Source of the DNA: Sphingomonas endolithica
GTDB taxonomy: Bacteria; Pseudomonadota; Alphaproteobacteria; Sphingomonadales; Sphingomonadaceae
Direction: 5' to 3'
DNA length: 64,000 nucleotides
Assembly (NCBI RefSeq): GCF_025231525.1
Contig: NZ_CP103057.1
Span: forward strand, 3,544,501 to 3,608,500
The notes under the pieces: model-generated
Told to the model about the DNA's origin: nothing
Seen by the model: only the letters and a program-made list of their open reading frames with translations
Databases searched by the model: none
Made by a program: the position numbers and the translations under genes
Part shown: positions 1 to 7,857 of the stretch, in pieces
Position numbering within the stretch: position 1 is the stretch's first letter
How the letters are laid out: the number at the start of each line of letters is the position of its first letter

Positions 1-2
1 CC

Positions 3-452
3 GATGGCTGGCCGATCGCGGGAGACGGCAAGGCGGCGTGGCTGACGCATTGCTACGGCATGGTCGGCGTGGCGCGGGATGCCTTGCCGAGCACGGGCAG
101 CGGCGCGGAACTGTTCACCCCGATCGGACAGTCGGCGCGGCGGCTCGACCGCAATTATACCGTGGTCGGGCGGATCATCGAGGGGATGCAGTATCTCTCC
201 GCTATGCCGCGCAGCGACGCGCCGCTCGGCATGTACGCGACCGAAGCCGAGCGAACGGCGATCGTCTCGGCAAGGCTGGCGAGCGATATGCCCAGCGGCG
301 AGCGTCCACGTTTCGAATATCGCGCGGCGGATACATCGCGTTTCGCCGCACTGATCGCTTCAAAGGCCAATCCGGCACCGCCGACCGTGCCTACCGGCTT
401 GACGGTCTGTGACGTGCCCTTGGCCACCCGCCGGGTAGCCACGCGCCCTTAG
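3..452 (+). CDS. Cyclophilin-type peptidyl-prolyl isomerase, C-terminal part
   Basis: The 5' end lies outside the window. The visible 149 residues read GWPIAGDGKAAWLTHCYG near the start and contain LDRNYTVVGRIIEGMQYLS, the C-terminal strand-helix of the cyclophilin fold (proline cis-trans isomerase). The frame is open from base 3 to a TAG at 450-452. The long tail rich in P, T and A after the VVGRIIEGM block is typical of the larger envelope-associated cyclophilins of sphingomonads rather than the minimal 165-residue enzyme. Export cannot be judged without the N terminus. Family assignment is fairly secure; the substrate is unknown. Confidence 0.8.
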   Translation, partial: DGWPIAGDGKAAWLTHCYGMVGVARDALPSTGSGAELFTPIGQSARRLDRNYTVVGRIIEGMQYLSAMPRSDAPLGMYATEAERTAIVSARLASDMPSGERPRFEYRAADTSRFAALIASKANPAPPTVPTGLTVCDVPLATRRVATRP

Positions 453-486
453 ACGGCAAAGACGGTGCAATTCACCCGATTTCACC

Positions 487-554
487 CGTTCGTGTCGAGC
501 GAAGTCGAGACACCTTCCCTAGCGCAGGTGTCTCGACTTCGCACGACACGAACG
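487..554. repeat. 68-bp palindromic repeat, copy 1 of 3
   Basis: Two arms of about 27 bases (CGTTCGTGTCGAG...GAGACACC and its complement) flank a short loop. Copies at 7756-7823 and 52579-52646 have the same 68-bp length. The copy at 52579 carries the same loop (CCCTAGCGCAGG here) reverse-complemented. It occupies the gap between the cyclophilin and the leftward Mla operon, so it may also act as a bidirectional transcript end. Confidence 0.9.
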
Positions 555-660
555 GAAGGGGATGAGCCAATCCGAAGTCACCGCGCCGAGACATCTGACG
601 ACGTTGGCATCATCCCACCATCCGCTCGACACGAACGGCGGGACGTAAGGTCAGCGCACT

Positions 661-1254
661 CTAGCGGCCCACCCAGTCCGCCACTTCGACCGCCACCTGG
701 TTAGCCGCCTGGTTGATCGCGATGCCGGCGGCATTCGGCTCGATCGTCGCCAGCGGCACGCGCGCCTCGAAGCGGCGCTTTTCGACGATCGTGCCATTGA
801 CGCGGATCAGCGAGCCCTCGAACGTGACGACCGCTTCGCTACGCGTCGCATCGACACCGAAATTGCGCAATTCACCACTCAGCCGTGCACCGGGATCTGA
901 CAACGACTGCGCCGTGCTGAGCACGACCCGGCCGGTGCGCGCGGCGACCGTGTCGGACATCAGGCGAGCGAATAGGCGGGCGGGCTGCTCCACCCACTGC
1001 GCCTTGGCAATATAGGCGACGTCGGTGTCGCTCGATTGCACCGGCACGCGCGTCGTGGCGAGCGCTTGCGGTACGGCGGGCACGGCGATGGTGATCGTCG
1101 CGGTGCGGGCGGAGCTCTGCGTCTCACCCGCGGGCAGGGCCTGTGCGGCAGTCAGCGTCAGCAGCGAGGGCGGGGGTTCCGCGCCGAAGCTGATGCAGCC
1201 CGCAAGCGGCAGGAATGCGATCAGGGCGAATTTCTTCATCTGCGGGCGCCTCAT
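661..1254 (-). CDS. ABC-type transport auxiliary lipoprotein (PqiC/YmbA-like)
   Basis: 197 residues with a lipoprotein signal: MKKFALIAFLPLAGC gives a lipobox LAGC, so the mature protein should be anchored by its cysteine. The rest matches the ABC_trans_aux family, small periplasmic lipoproteins that accompany MCE/Mla-like lipid transporters. It is the last gene of the leftward operon permease-ATPase-MlaD-lipoprotein. The ATG at 1254 overlaps the mlaD stop as ATGA, implying translational coupling. An internal ATG at 1239 gives a more conventional signal peptide and may be the true start. No MlaC-like periplasmic carrier is next to it, so this lipoprotein may be the outer partner of the system. 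Confidence 0.85.
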   Translation of the reverse strand: MRRPQMKKFALIAFLPLAGCISFGAEPPPSLLTLTAAQALPAGETQSSARTATITIAVPAVPQALATTRVPVQSSDTDVAYIAKAQWVEQPARLFARLMSDTVAARTGRVVLSTAQSLSDPGARLSGELRNFGVDATRSEAVVTFEGSLIRVNGTIVEKRRFEARVPLATIEPNAAGIAINQAANQVAVEVADWVGR

Positions 1255-2216
1255 TTCTTGCCTTTATAGTCGGGAAGCTTCGGCGATCCGACCAACGCGC
1301 CCGCCCCACCCTGATCGATCTTCTCGGCGACCGAGGTGAGCGCCGCCGACATCACGCGGAGATCGTGCACCAACTGCCCAACCTCAGGCACCGTCTGCTT
1401 GCTGAACGCCTGCAGGCCTGGCCGCGCGTCACCGATGGCGCCATTGAACGCCTCCATGCTGCTTTGCGCCGCATCCACCGCGCGGGTGAGCTTGGCGGCG
1501 GCGGGGCGGATGTCCTCGGCGATCAGCAGGTTGGTCGTGCCAGCCAGCTGACCAATCTGTTCGGAGGCGATGCCCGCCTTCTGGATCGCGACCCGCGTTT
1601 CGGCGAGCGTCGCCGCGATCTCGGGGCCGCGGTCGGCCAGCGCATTGGTCAGCCGGTTGGTATTGGCGAGGATGCCGGCGATCGAATTCTGGTTACGATC
1701 CGACAGCAGGTCGCTCAGCCGTTCCGTCAGAGTCGAGATGCGCTCGAGCAATTGCGGCGCGGAACTGAGCAGGGCGCCCAGGCCGCCAGGCTTGGTCGGG
1801 ATCACGGGCACGCCGAACGGGCAGCGATTCTGTGCATTCTGGTCGGGGCAGACGATCGGTGCCGCGCCCTTTTGCGCGCCGTCCAACTGGACCGTGCTGG
1901 TACCGGTGAAGCTGCCCTGGACGGTTGCCGTGGTGCCTTCTAGCACCGGCGTCTCGTCCTTGACGGTGATGCGCACGCGGACGAACTGCGGATCCTTCTT
2001 CCACAGCGCGATCTCCTTCACCTGGCCCAGTGGCACGCCCGAATAGGCGACCTGCGAGCCCTTGTTGAGGCCGTCGACCGATTGCTTGAAGAAGATGTCA
2101 TATTCCTTCTCCGACGTGCCATTAAGGCGCGCGATCCACACCGTGAACAGCGCCAGCACGGCGAGCAGGATCAGTACCACGGCACCGACCAGGACATGGT
2201 TCGAACGGGTTTCCAT
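1251..2216 (-). CDS. mlaD: MlaD-family MCE-domain protein
   Basis: 321 residues. One N-terminal membrane anchor (about 8-28, VLVGAVVLILLAVLALFTV) is followed by a single MCE domain (about 38-120, with the QVAYSGVPLGQV and VQGSFTGTSTVQLDG segments). A long helical C-terminal region follows, the part that in MCE proteins forms the lipid tunnel. It binds phospholipid in the periplasm and couples to the MlaE permease. Its start overlaps the ATPase stop (TGATG), and its end overlaps the lipoprotein start. The family is certain; direction of transport and exact substrate are inferred from Mla/Mce relatives. Confidence 0.93.
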   Translation of the reverse strand: METRSNHVLVGAVVLILLAVLALFTVWIARLNGTSEKEYDIFFKQSVDGLNKGSQVAYSGVPLGQVKEIALWKKDPQFVRVRITVKDETPVLEGTTATVQGSFTGTSTVQLDGAQKGAAPIVCPDQNAQNRCPFGVPVIPTKPGGLGALLSSAPQLLERISTLTERLSDLLSDRNQNSIAGILANTNRLTNALADRGPEIAATLAETRVAIQKAGIASEQIGQLAGTTNLLIAEDIRPAAAKLTRAVDAAQSSMEAFNGAIGDARPGLQAFSKQTVPEVGQLVHDLRVMSAALTSVAEKIDQGGAGALVGSPKLPDYKGKK

Positions 2217-3043
2217 CAGCCTTCAGCCCTCGTTTCTTCCCGCGCGTGCGTACGTTCTTCATAGCGCTCGATCGACGCCGTGGCCGCGCGGCCGCGCGGG
2301 CCATTGAAATAATCCTGGATCCACGGATGATCCGTGGCCAGCAGTTCCGGGATCGTGCCCACCGCAATCACCTTCTTGTCGGCGAGCACCGCGACCCGGT
2401 CGCAGATCGCATAGAGTGTATCCAGATCGTGCGTGATCAGGAAGACGGTCAGCCCCAGCGTCTTCTGCAGCGCCTTGGTCAGCTCGTCGAACGCCGCGGC
2501 GCCGATCGGATCGAGCCCAGCCGTGGGTTCGTCGAGGAACAGCAGGTCCGGGTCCATCGCCAGCGCGCGGGCGAGCCCGGCGCGCTTCTTCATGCCGCCC
2601 GACAGTTCGGACGGGAATTTGGGGCCGGCATCGGCGGGAAGACCGGACATCACCACCTTGTAGGAGGCGATTTCGTCGAGCAGCGCCGGATCGAGTTCCG
2701 GATAGAATTCGCGGAGCGGCACCTGCACGTTCTCGGCGACGGTCAGCGTCGAGAACAAGGCACCGCCCTGGAACAACACGCCCCAGCGCTTGCGCACGTC
2801 GATCGCGTCGGTCTCTTCGCGCCCGATCGTGTCCTCGCCGAAGACGGTGATGTCGCCGGCGATCGGTGTCTGCAGCCCGATGATCGAGCGCATCAGCACC
2901 GACTTGCCGGTGCCCGAACCGCCGACCACGCCAAAGATCTCGCCGCGCTTCACGTCGAGATCGAGCCCGTCATGCACGATCTGCTCGCCGAAACCGGTCT
3001 TCAGCCCGCGGACGGTGATGATGTTTTCGCTTTTGCGATCCAT
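2216..3043 (-). CDS. mlaF: MlaF-like ABC transporter ATP-binding protein
   Basis: 275 residues from MDRKSENIITV. The Walker A is GGSGTGKS, the ABC signature LSGGMKKRAGLARA and the Walker B LLFLDEPTAGLDP, followed by the H-loop LITHD. All motifs are intact. It energises the MlaE permease from the cytoplasm. I chose the ATG at 3043 because it overlaps the permease stop as TGATG. An ATG nine bases upstream (3052) is also in frame. The frame stays open far upstream over the permease gene, but that stretch is the shadow of mlaE and not part of this protein. Confidence 0.93.
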   Translation of the reverse strand: MDRKSENIITVRGLKTGFGEQIVHDGLDLDVKRGEIFGVVGGSGTGKSVLMRSIIGLQTPIAGDITVFGEDTIGREETDAIDVRKRWGVLFQGGALFSTLTVAENVQVPLREFYPELDPALLDEIASYKVVMSGLPADAGPKFPSELSGGMKKRAGLARALAMDPDLLFLDEPTAGLDPIGAAAFDELTKALQKTLGLTVFLITHDLDTLYAICDRVAVLADKKVIAVGTIPELLATDHPWIQDYFNGPRGRAATASIERYEERTHAREETRAEG

Positions 3044-4152
3044 CAGATCCATCCCACCCAGGTGAAGAACACGGCAAAGAAGGCGTCGAGCACGATGACC
3101 AGGAAGATCGCCTGCACCACCGCCGCCGTGGTGCGAATGCCGACCTGCTCCGAATCCGATTCGACCATCATGCCCTGGAAGCAGCCGGCAATGGCGATGA
3201 TCGCCCCGAACACCGGCGCCTTGACCAGGCAGACGAACAGATCGGTGATCGGCACGACTTCGCGGATGCGTTGGATGAAGGTCACCAACGGAATATCGAG
3301 CGAGATCCAAGCAAGGAAGGCACCACCGCAAATCGCGATCAGCGAGGAATAGAAGGCCAGCAGCGGCATCATCAGCACCACCGCCAGCGTACGCGGCACA
3401 ACGAGCGCTTCCATCGGCGAGACGCCGATCGTGCGCATCGCATCGACCTCTTCGGTCAGCTTCATCGTGCCGATCTGCGCCGCAAAGGCGGAGCCCGAGC
3501 GCCCCGCGACCATGATCGCGGTCATCAGCACGCCCAGTTCGCGCAGGGTGAGGCGGCCGACCAGGTTGATCGTAAACACTTCGGCGCCAAACTGGCGCAA
3601 CTGCACCGCGCCTTGCTGCGCGATGACGATGCCGATCAGGAAGCTCATCAGGCCGATGATGCCGAGTGCCGAGACGCCGACGACCTCGAACCGCATGATC
3701 GTGGCATTGAAGCGGAAGCGGCTCGGATGACGGATCAGCGTGCCGAACGCCAGCACGGTCGCACCCAGAAAGCCGAGCAGGCCGTACATCGTGTGCAGCG
3801 CGACCATGGTTGCATCGCCGATCTCGCCGACCACCCGCGAGAAACCGCCGACATGCGCCGGGCGCATCTCCACCACCTGGTCGGCATTCTTGACCTGGGT
3901 GAGCAGGTGCTGCCCGTCTTCGTCCAACCCTTCGATCTCGGCATTGTTCGCGGCGGCGAAGCGCTGCACGATCCACGCGCCGACGGTATCGATCCGCTCG
4001 ATCCCGGCAAGGTCGATTCGCCCGACCGGCCCGTCATAGGCGCGCAGGCGTTCGGCAAGATCGCCGATGCGCGGCAGCGTCAGGCTGCCGGTGAAGCGGA
4101 TGACATTGCCGTCGCCGGTTTTGTCGGGGGAAAAGGCGGCGGCCTGGCTCAT
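3043..4152 (-). CDS. mlaE: MlaE-family permease with N-terminal STAS (MlaB-like) domain
   Basis: 369 residues. The first 100 or so (VIRFTGSLTLPRIGDL... IERIDTVGAWIVQRF) form a STAS domain like MlaB. The rest is the multi-span MlaE permease with the typical VVGVSALGIIGLMSFLIG and EEVDAMRTIGVSPMEALVVPR segments. In Escherichia coli MlaB is a separate subunit; here it is fused, as in many alphaproteobacteria. It is the first gene of the operon, divergent from the HAD gene across a 62-bp gap that must carry both promoters. The start at 4152 is the first ATG; a TTG at 4164 is a weaker alternative. Confidence 0.92.
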   Translation of the reverse strand: MSQAAAFSPDKTGDGNVIRFTGSLTLPRIGDLAERLRAYDGPVGRIDLAGIERIDTVGAWIVQRFAAANNAEIEGLDEDGQHLLTQVKNADQVVEMRPAHVGGFSRVVGEIGDATMVALHTMYGLLGFLGATVLAFGTLIRHPSRFRFNATIMRFEVVGVSALGIIGLMSFLIGIVIAQQGAVQLRQFGAEVFTINLVGRLTLRELGVLMTAIMVAGRSGSAFAAQIGTMKLTEEVDAMRTIGVSPMEALVVPRTLAVVLMMPLLAFYSSLIAICGGAFLAWISLDIPLVTFIQRIREVVPITDLFVCLVKAPVFGAIIAIAGCFQGMMVESDSEQVGIRTTAAVVQAIFLVIVLDAFFAVFFTWVGWI

Positions 4153-4214
4153 CGATTCGACCAATGCTGCAATCGCGCTGGATCGGCAAGCGGGTTGCGT
4201 CGTAAGGCGAAGCG

Positions 4215-4898
4215 ATGGACGACGTTACCCCGCCGATCAAGTTGGCAATCTACGACATGGACAAGACGATCACGGTCCAGGCGACCTGGACCGGTTTCGT
4301 CATCAGGTCGGCGGGGCGCCAGGCGCCGTGGCGGCTGGCGTTGCTGCCGCTGGTCGGCCTGGCGACCGCTGCTTACGGCACGAAGCTGATCAGCCGCGGG
4401 CGCCTGAAGGTGGTGACGCAGAACCTGCTGCTTGGCCGAACGATGAGCGCCGCCGCCATTGCCGCCGCTGCCGAGCGCTTCGCCGAGCACGTCGTGCTGT
4501 TCGAGGGTGCGCAGGCGCGGATCGTGGCGGATCGTGCGGCAGGGTACCGGCTGGTCATGGCCACGGCCTCGTACCGCTTTTATGTCAGCGCGATCGCCGG
4601 CCGACTGGGCTTCGACGCGGTGATTGCCACCCAGTCGCGCGCAGGGCGCGACGGCGGCGTGCGTGCCGGCATCGACGGCGAGAATTGCTACGGCCCGGCC
4701 AAGCTGGCGATGATCGAGGCCTGGATGGCGGAGCAGGGGATCGCGCGGGAACAGGCGCATGTCCGCTTCTATTCGGATCATGTGTCGGATGCCCCGACGC
4801 TCGCCTGGGCGGACGAGCCGTTTGCCGTCAACCCGCACCCGCCGCTGCGCGCTCTGGCTGCCCTGAAGGGCTGGACGATCCTCGACTGGGAGAACTGA
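4215..4898 (+). CDS. HAD-IB family phosphatase
   Basis: 227 residues. Motif I is YDMDKTIT (nucleophile and acid-base aspartates) near the N terminus, as in SerB and related HAD-IB phosphatases. Motif II falls in MATASYRFYV and the motif III/IV region in FYSDHVSDAPTLAWADEP. These enzymes hydrolyse small phosphate esters such as phosphoserine or lipid-linked phosphates. The substrate cannot be read from sequence. It is a single gene, divergent from the Mla operon and convergent with the DUF445 gene (4-nt gap). Confidence 0.85.
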   Translation: MDDVTPPIKLAIYDMDKTITVQATWTGFVIRSAGRQAPWRLALLPLVGLATAAYGTKLISRGRLKVVTQNLLLGRTMSAAAIAAAAERFAEHVVLFEGAQARIVADRAAGYRLVMATASYRFYVSAIAGRLGFDAVIATQSRAGRDGGVRAGIDGENCYGPAKLAMIEAWMAEQGIAREQAHVRFYSDHVSDAPTLAWADEPFAVNPHPPLRALAALKGWTILDWEN

Positions 4899-4902
4899 CG
4901 CC

Positions 4903-6168
4903 TCAAAGCCACGTATCGATGGTGTGGATCACCAGCCCGACCAGCCCGCCCACCAGCGTGCCGTTGACCCGGATGTATTGCAGGTCCTTGCCGACCGCAT
5001 TTTCCAGCCGTCCGGTGATCGTCTCGGCATCCCAGCCGCGCACGGTCTCCGACACCAGCCGCACGATCCCGTCGCCATAATCCGCCGCCGTGCCGACCAC
5101 CGCGCGGCGCACGAAGCGGTTGATCGTCGCGCGCAGTCGCGAATCGCGCTGCAGCGTTTCGCCCAATTGCTTCAGCGCGTCGCCGAACTTGCCCGCCAAC
5201 AGCTTCTCGGGATTCTGCGCGACGCGCAGCATCGCGGTCCGCGCCTGTTCCCACAGGCCGTTGATCCAGCCCTGCATCGCCGGATTCTCCAGCATCGCCA
5301 GCTTCAGCGCATCGACCCGCGCGGCCATCTCCGGCGCGTGCTGCAGGTCGTGGGCGAGCGTGGCGAGCGCTTCTTCCGCCTTGCCGCGCAACGGGTGGTC
5401 GGGATCCTCGGCCATGTCGCGCACGAGTTTCTTCAGCCCGTCGATGATCTTGTTCGACAGCGTCTCGTCCAAGCCAGTCCAGCGCATCACCGCGCCCGCG
5501 CGTTCGTGCACCATCGCACGGACTAGATGCTCGTTGGTCTCCAGGATCTGCCCGGCGGCGCGGACGATGCCGTTGAGGATCGGCAGGTGCCGGTCGTCGG
5601 CCATCGCCGCGCCCAGCGCCTGGCCGAGCAACGGCGCCAGTTGCAGGTTGCGCACCTGCTGCACCATCGCGCCGCGAACCATGCCGCCCAGCCGCTCCTG
5701 GTCGAGCGCCTGCAGGATCTCGATCGCCAACCGCGAGCAGCCGCGCGTCAGCCGCTTGCTCGACGTGCCCGGATTGGCCAGCCACTCGCCGGCGATGCTC
5801 GCCACGTCCATCCGCCGCATCCGCCGCGAAATGACGACGGGGGTGAGGAAATTGTCGCGCAGGAAGATGGCGAGCGTGTCGCCGATGCGATCCTTGTTGC
5901 GCGGGATGATCGCGGTATGCGGGATCGGCACGCCCAAGGGATGACGGAACAGCGCCGTCACCGCGAACCAGTCCGCCAGCCCGCCGACCATCGCCGCCTC
6001 GGCAAAGGCCTGGACGAAACCGAAGGCGGGGTGCCCATTGTCCAGCGCACGCGTTGCAATGAAGGTCGCTGCCATGAACACGAGCAGCCCGGTGGCGATG
6101 ATGCGCATGCGCCTCAGGCCCTCAGGGGGTGCCTCCGACAGGCGCGGGGCGCGGACAAACAGCTTCAT
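4903..6168 (-). CDS. DUF445 family membrane protein
   Basis: 421 residues from MKLFVRAPRLSEAPPEG. An N-terminal membrane helix (about 23-42) precedes the conserved AFAEAAMVGGLADWFAVTALFRHPLGVPIPHTAIIPRNKDRIG block of DUF445. Long amphipathic helices follow, and the protein ends GGLVGLVIHTIDTWL, a second membrane segment. The function is unknown; the family is widespread and probably structural in the inner membrane. The frame remains open upstream to 6522, but ATG 6168 begins the conserved family sequence. Confidence 0.88.
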   Translation of the reverse strand: MKLFVRAPRLSEAPPEGLRRMRIIATGLLVFMAATFIATRALDNGHPAFGFVQAFAEAAMVGGLADWFAVTALFRHPLGVPIPHTAIIPRNKDRIGDTLAIFLRDNFLTPVVISRRMRRMDVASIAGEWLANPGTSSKRLTRGCSRLAIEILQALDQERLGGMVRGAMVQQVRNLQLAPLLGQALGAAMADDRHLPILNGIVRAAGQILETNEHLVRAMVHERAGAVMRWTGLDETLSNKIIDGLKKLVRDMAEDPDHPLRGKAEEALATLAHDLQHAPEMAARVDALKLAMLENPAMQGWINGLWEQARTAMLRVAQNPEKLLAGKFGDALKQLGETLQRDSRLRATINRFVRRAVVGTAADYGDGIVRLVSETVRGWDAETITGRLENAVGKDLQYIRVNGTLVGGLVGLVIHTIDTWL

Positions 6169-6293
6169 GCGCGGGACAATCCCTGAAAGCGGCGAATGTT
6201 CAAGGGGGGAAACGCCCAAAGGCGATTGCGCAGGGCGCCCGCGTGGCGGAATATGGCCCCAGGTTTGCGCAAGACGACCGACGGGGAGAGGGC

Positions 6294-7388
6294 ATGACGG
6301 CAAGAGACGGAACGCCACGGGGGCCGCTTGCCGGTATCCGGATCGTCGAACTCGATGCGATCGGCCCCGTGCCGTTGGCGGGCATGATCCTCTCCGATCT
6401 CGGCTGCGACGTGGTGCGCGTCGGCCGCGGCGACGGGCGCATGATCGGCGGCGGCGTGCTGCAGCGCGGACGATCGCATGTTGCGCTGGACCTGAAGATT
6501 CCGGCGGAACGCGAAGCGGCACTCGACCTGATCGCGCAGGCCGACGGCCTGATCGAAGGCCTGCGGCCCGGCGTGATGGAGCGTCTCAAGCTTGGGCCCG
6601 ACACTTGCCTCGCGCGCAATCCGCGGCTGGTTTATGGGCGGATGACCGGCTGGGGGCAAAGCGGGCCACGCGCACAACGCGCCGGGCACGACATCAACTA
6701 TATCGCCATCACCGGCGCGCTCCATGCGATGGGCGGCCGGGACGCGCCGCCGCCGCCGCCGCTCAACCTGATCGGCGATTATGGCGGCGGGACGATGTTC
6801 CTGGTGACCGGCATGCTGGCGGCCTTGCTCTCCGCCAAGGCGACGGGGCAGGGGCAGGTGGTGGATGCGGCGATGACCGACGGCACCGCGGTGCTGAGCG
6901 CGATGTTCCACGGCTTCCTGGCCGATGGCTTCTGGCAGGATCGACGCGAGGCGAACCTGCTCGACGGGCACGCGCCATTCTATCGTTGCTATGCCTGCGC
7001 CGACGGCAAGTTCCTTGCGGTCGGCGCGCTGGAGCCGCAATTCTTTGCCGCGTTGCTGGCGGGGCTCGGCATCGCGCAGGATCGGTTCGTGCAGCATGAT
7101 CGGTCGTGCTGGACGGAGATGGGCGCGCTGTTCGCCGCAACGTTCGCCGCGCGCAGCCGGGACGATTGGGCAATGCTGTTCGCGGACACGGATGCGTGCG
7201 TCACGCCCGTTCTGTCCTTCGCCGAGGCGCTGGGCGATCCGCACAACTTCGCGCGGGGCACGTTCGTCACCCAAAGCGGGGTAGCCCAGCCGGCACCCGC
7301 ACCGCGCTTCTCGCGCACGCCAGCAGGGGTCGATCATAGCAGGGAAGGCGGAACAGACGTGGCAACGGTGCTGGCCCGCTGGGGCTAA
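6294..7388 (+). CDS. CoA-transferase family III protein, alpha-methylacyl-CoA racemase-like
   Basis: 364 residues in the CaiB/BaiF fold. The segments GPLAGIRIVELDAIGPVPLAGMILSDLG, GHDINYIAITGALHAMG and NLIGDYGGGTMFLV match alpha-methylacyl-CoA racemase. The His of GHDINY and the Asp of GDYGGG correspond to the proposed catalytic pair, which favours racemase over CoA transfer. This would interconvert 2-methylacyl-CoA epimers in branched fatty-acid or isoprenoid breakdown. It is preceded by GGGGAGAGGGC just before the ATG. It stands alone, so the pathway is inferred from the family only. Confidence 0.87.
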   Translation: MTARDGTPRGPLAGIRIVELDAIGPVPLAGMILSDLGCDVVRVGRGDGRMIGGGVLQRGRSHVALDLKIPAEREAALDLIAQADGLIEGLRPGVMERLKLGPDTCLARNPRLVYGRMTGWGQSGPRAQRAGHDINYIAITGALHAMGGRDAPPPPPLNLIGDYGGGTMFLVTGMLAALLSAKATGQGQVVDAAMTDGTAVLSAMFHGFLADGFWQDRREANLLDGHAPFYRCYACADGKFLAVGALEPQFFAALLAGLGIAQDRFVQHDRSCWTEMGALFAATFAARSRDDWAMLFADTDACVTPVLSFAEALGDPHNFARGTFVTQSGVAQPAPAPRFSRTPAGVDHSREGGTDVATVLARWG

Positions 7389-7429
7389 GCGGGTAGGGGA
7401 GTACTGTTCCGGTGCAGCGCCCCTATCCC

Positions 7430-7687
7430 GTCACCCCGAACTTGTTCCGGGGGTCACCGGGCCGCAGATCGGCGGCCCACGACTATGTTGCACAGTGGAC
7501 CCCGGAACAAGTCGGCAACTATCCCTTTGAGACATGGTTCGTCATCCCCGCGAAGGCGGGGATCCATAGTGGCGGGCTTAGCGGCTGAAATGCAGACGTT
7601 CGAGTATATGGATCCCCGCCTACGCGGGGATGACGGCGAATTACTTGTTCGAAGGGTACAACCGCCGAACAAATCCGGGGTGATGAC
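7430..7687. repeat. Paired palindromic repeat, right arm split by a MITE
   Basis: The left arm 7430-7457 (GTCACCCCGAACTTGTTCCG...) faces a right arm that begins GTGGACCCCGGAACAA at 7495 and resumes as AACAAATCCGGGGTGATGAC up to 7687. The right arm is interrupted by the 153-bp element at 7514-7666. Similar arms occur at 23347-23613, 31856-31962, 58246-58434 and 63553-63652. With the 68-bp repeat at 7756 it makes up almost all of the 470-bp gap between the racemase and rnc; I see no gene there. Confidence 0.85.
7514..7666. mobile_element. 153-bp MITE-like element, copy 1
   Basis: It begins GGCAACTATCCC and ends GGGTACAACCGCC, so the ends are imperfect inverted repeats. It is flanked by GAACAAGTC (7505-7513) and GAACAAATC (7667-7675), a 9-bp duplication with one mismatch. 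The flanks rejoin to a normal arm of the surrounding palindrome. The centre 7541-7635 is itself a palindrome (GTCATCCCCGCG... GCGGGGATGACG). It has no coding capacity, so it would need a transposase supplied from elsewhere. Copies: 23365-23516 and 58264-58415. Confidence 0.82.
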
Positions 7688-7755
7688 GGTGACTTTGTGG
7701 CAAACCGCCCCAGCCCAACCAGGCAACCCTAGAGCACGACGACTTCACCTTACCC

Positions 7756-7823
7756 CGTTCGTGTCGAGCGAAGTCGAGACACCTTCCCAAGCGCCGGCGT
7801 CTCGACTGCGCTCGACACGAACG
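7756..7823. repeat. 68-bp palindromic repeat, copy 2 of 3
   Basis: Same arms as 487-554 with a diverged loop (TTCCCAAGCGCCGG). It lies 35 bp beyond the rnc stop and could fold as a hairpin in the rnc transcript. Confidence 0.9.
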
Positions 7824-7857
7824 GAGAGGAGGATGAATCTCCCCCGATCCGCCAACC

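Noticed and set aside
2216..3976. MlaF as a 586-residue protein with a long N-terminal extension
   Set aside because: The extension is the mlaE gene read out of frame. The ATP-binding protein proper starts at MDRKSEN, overlapping the mlaE stop.
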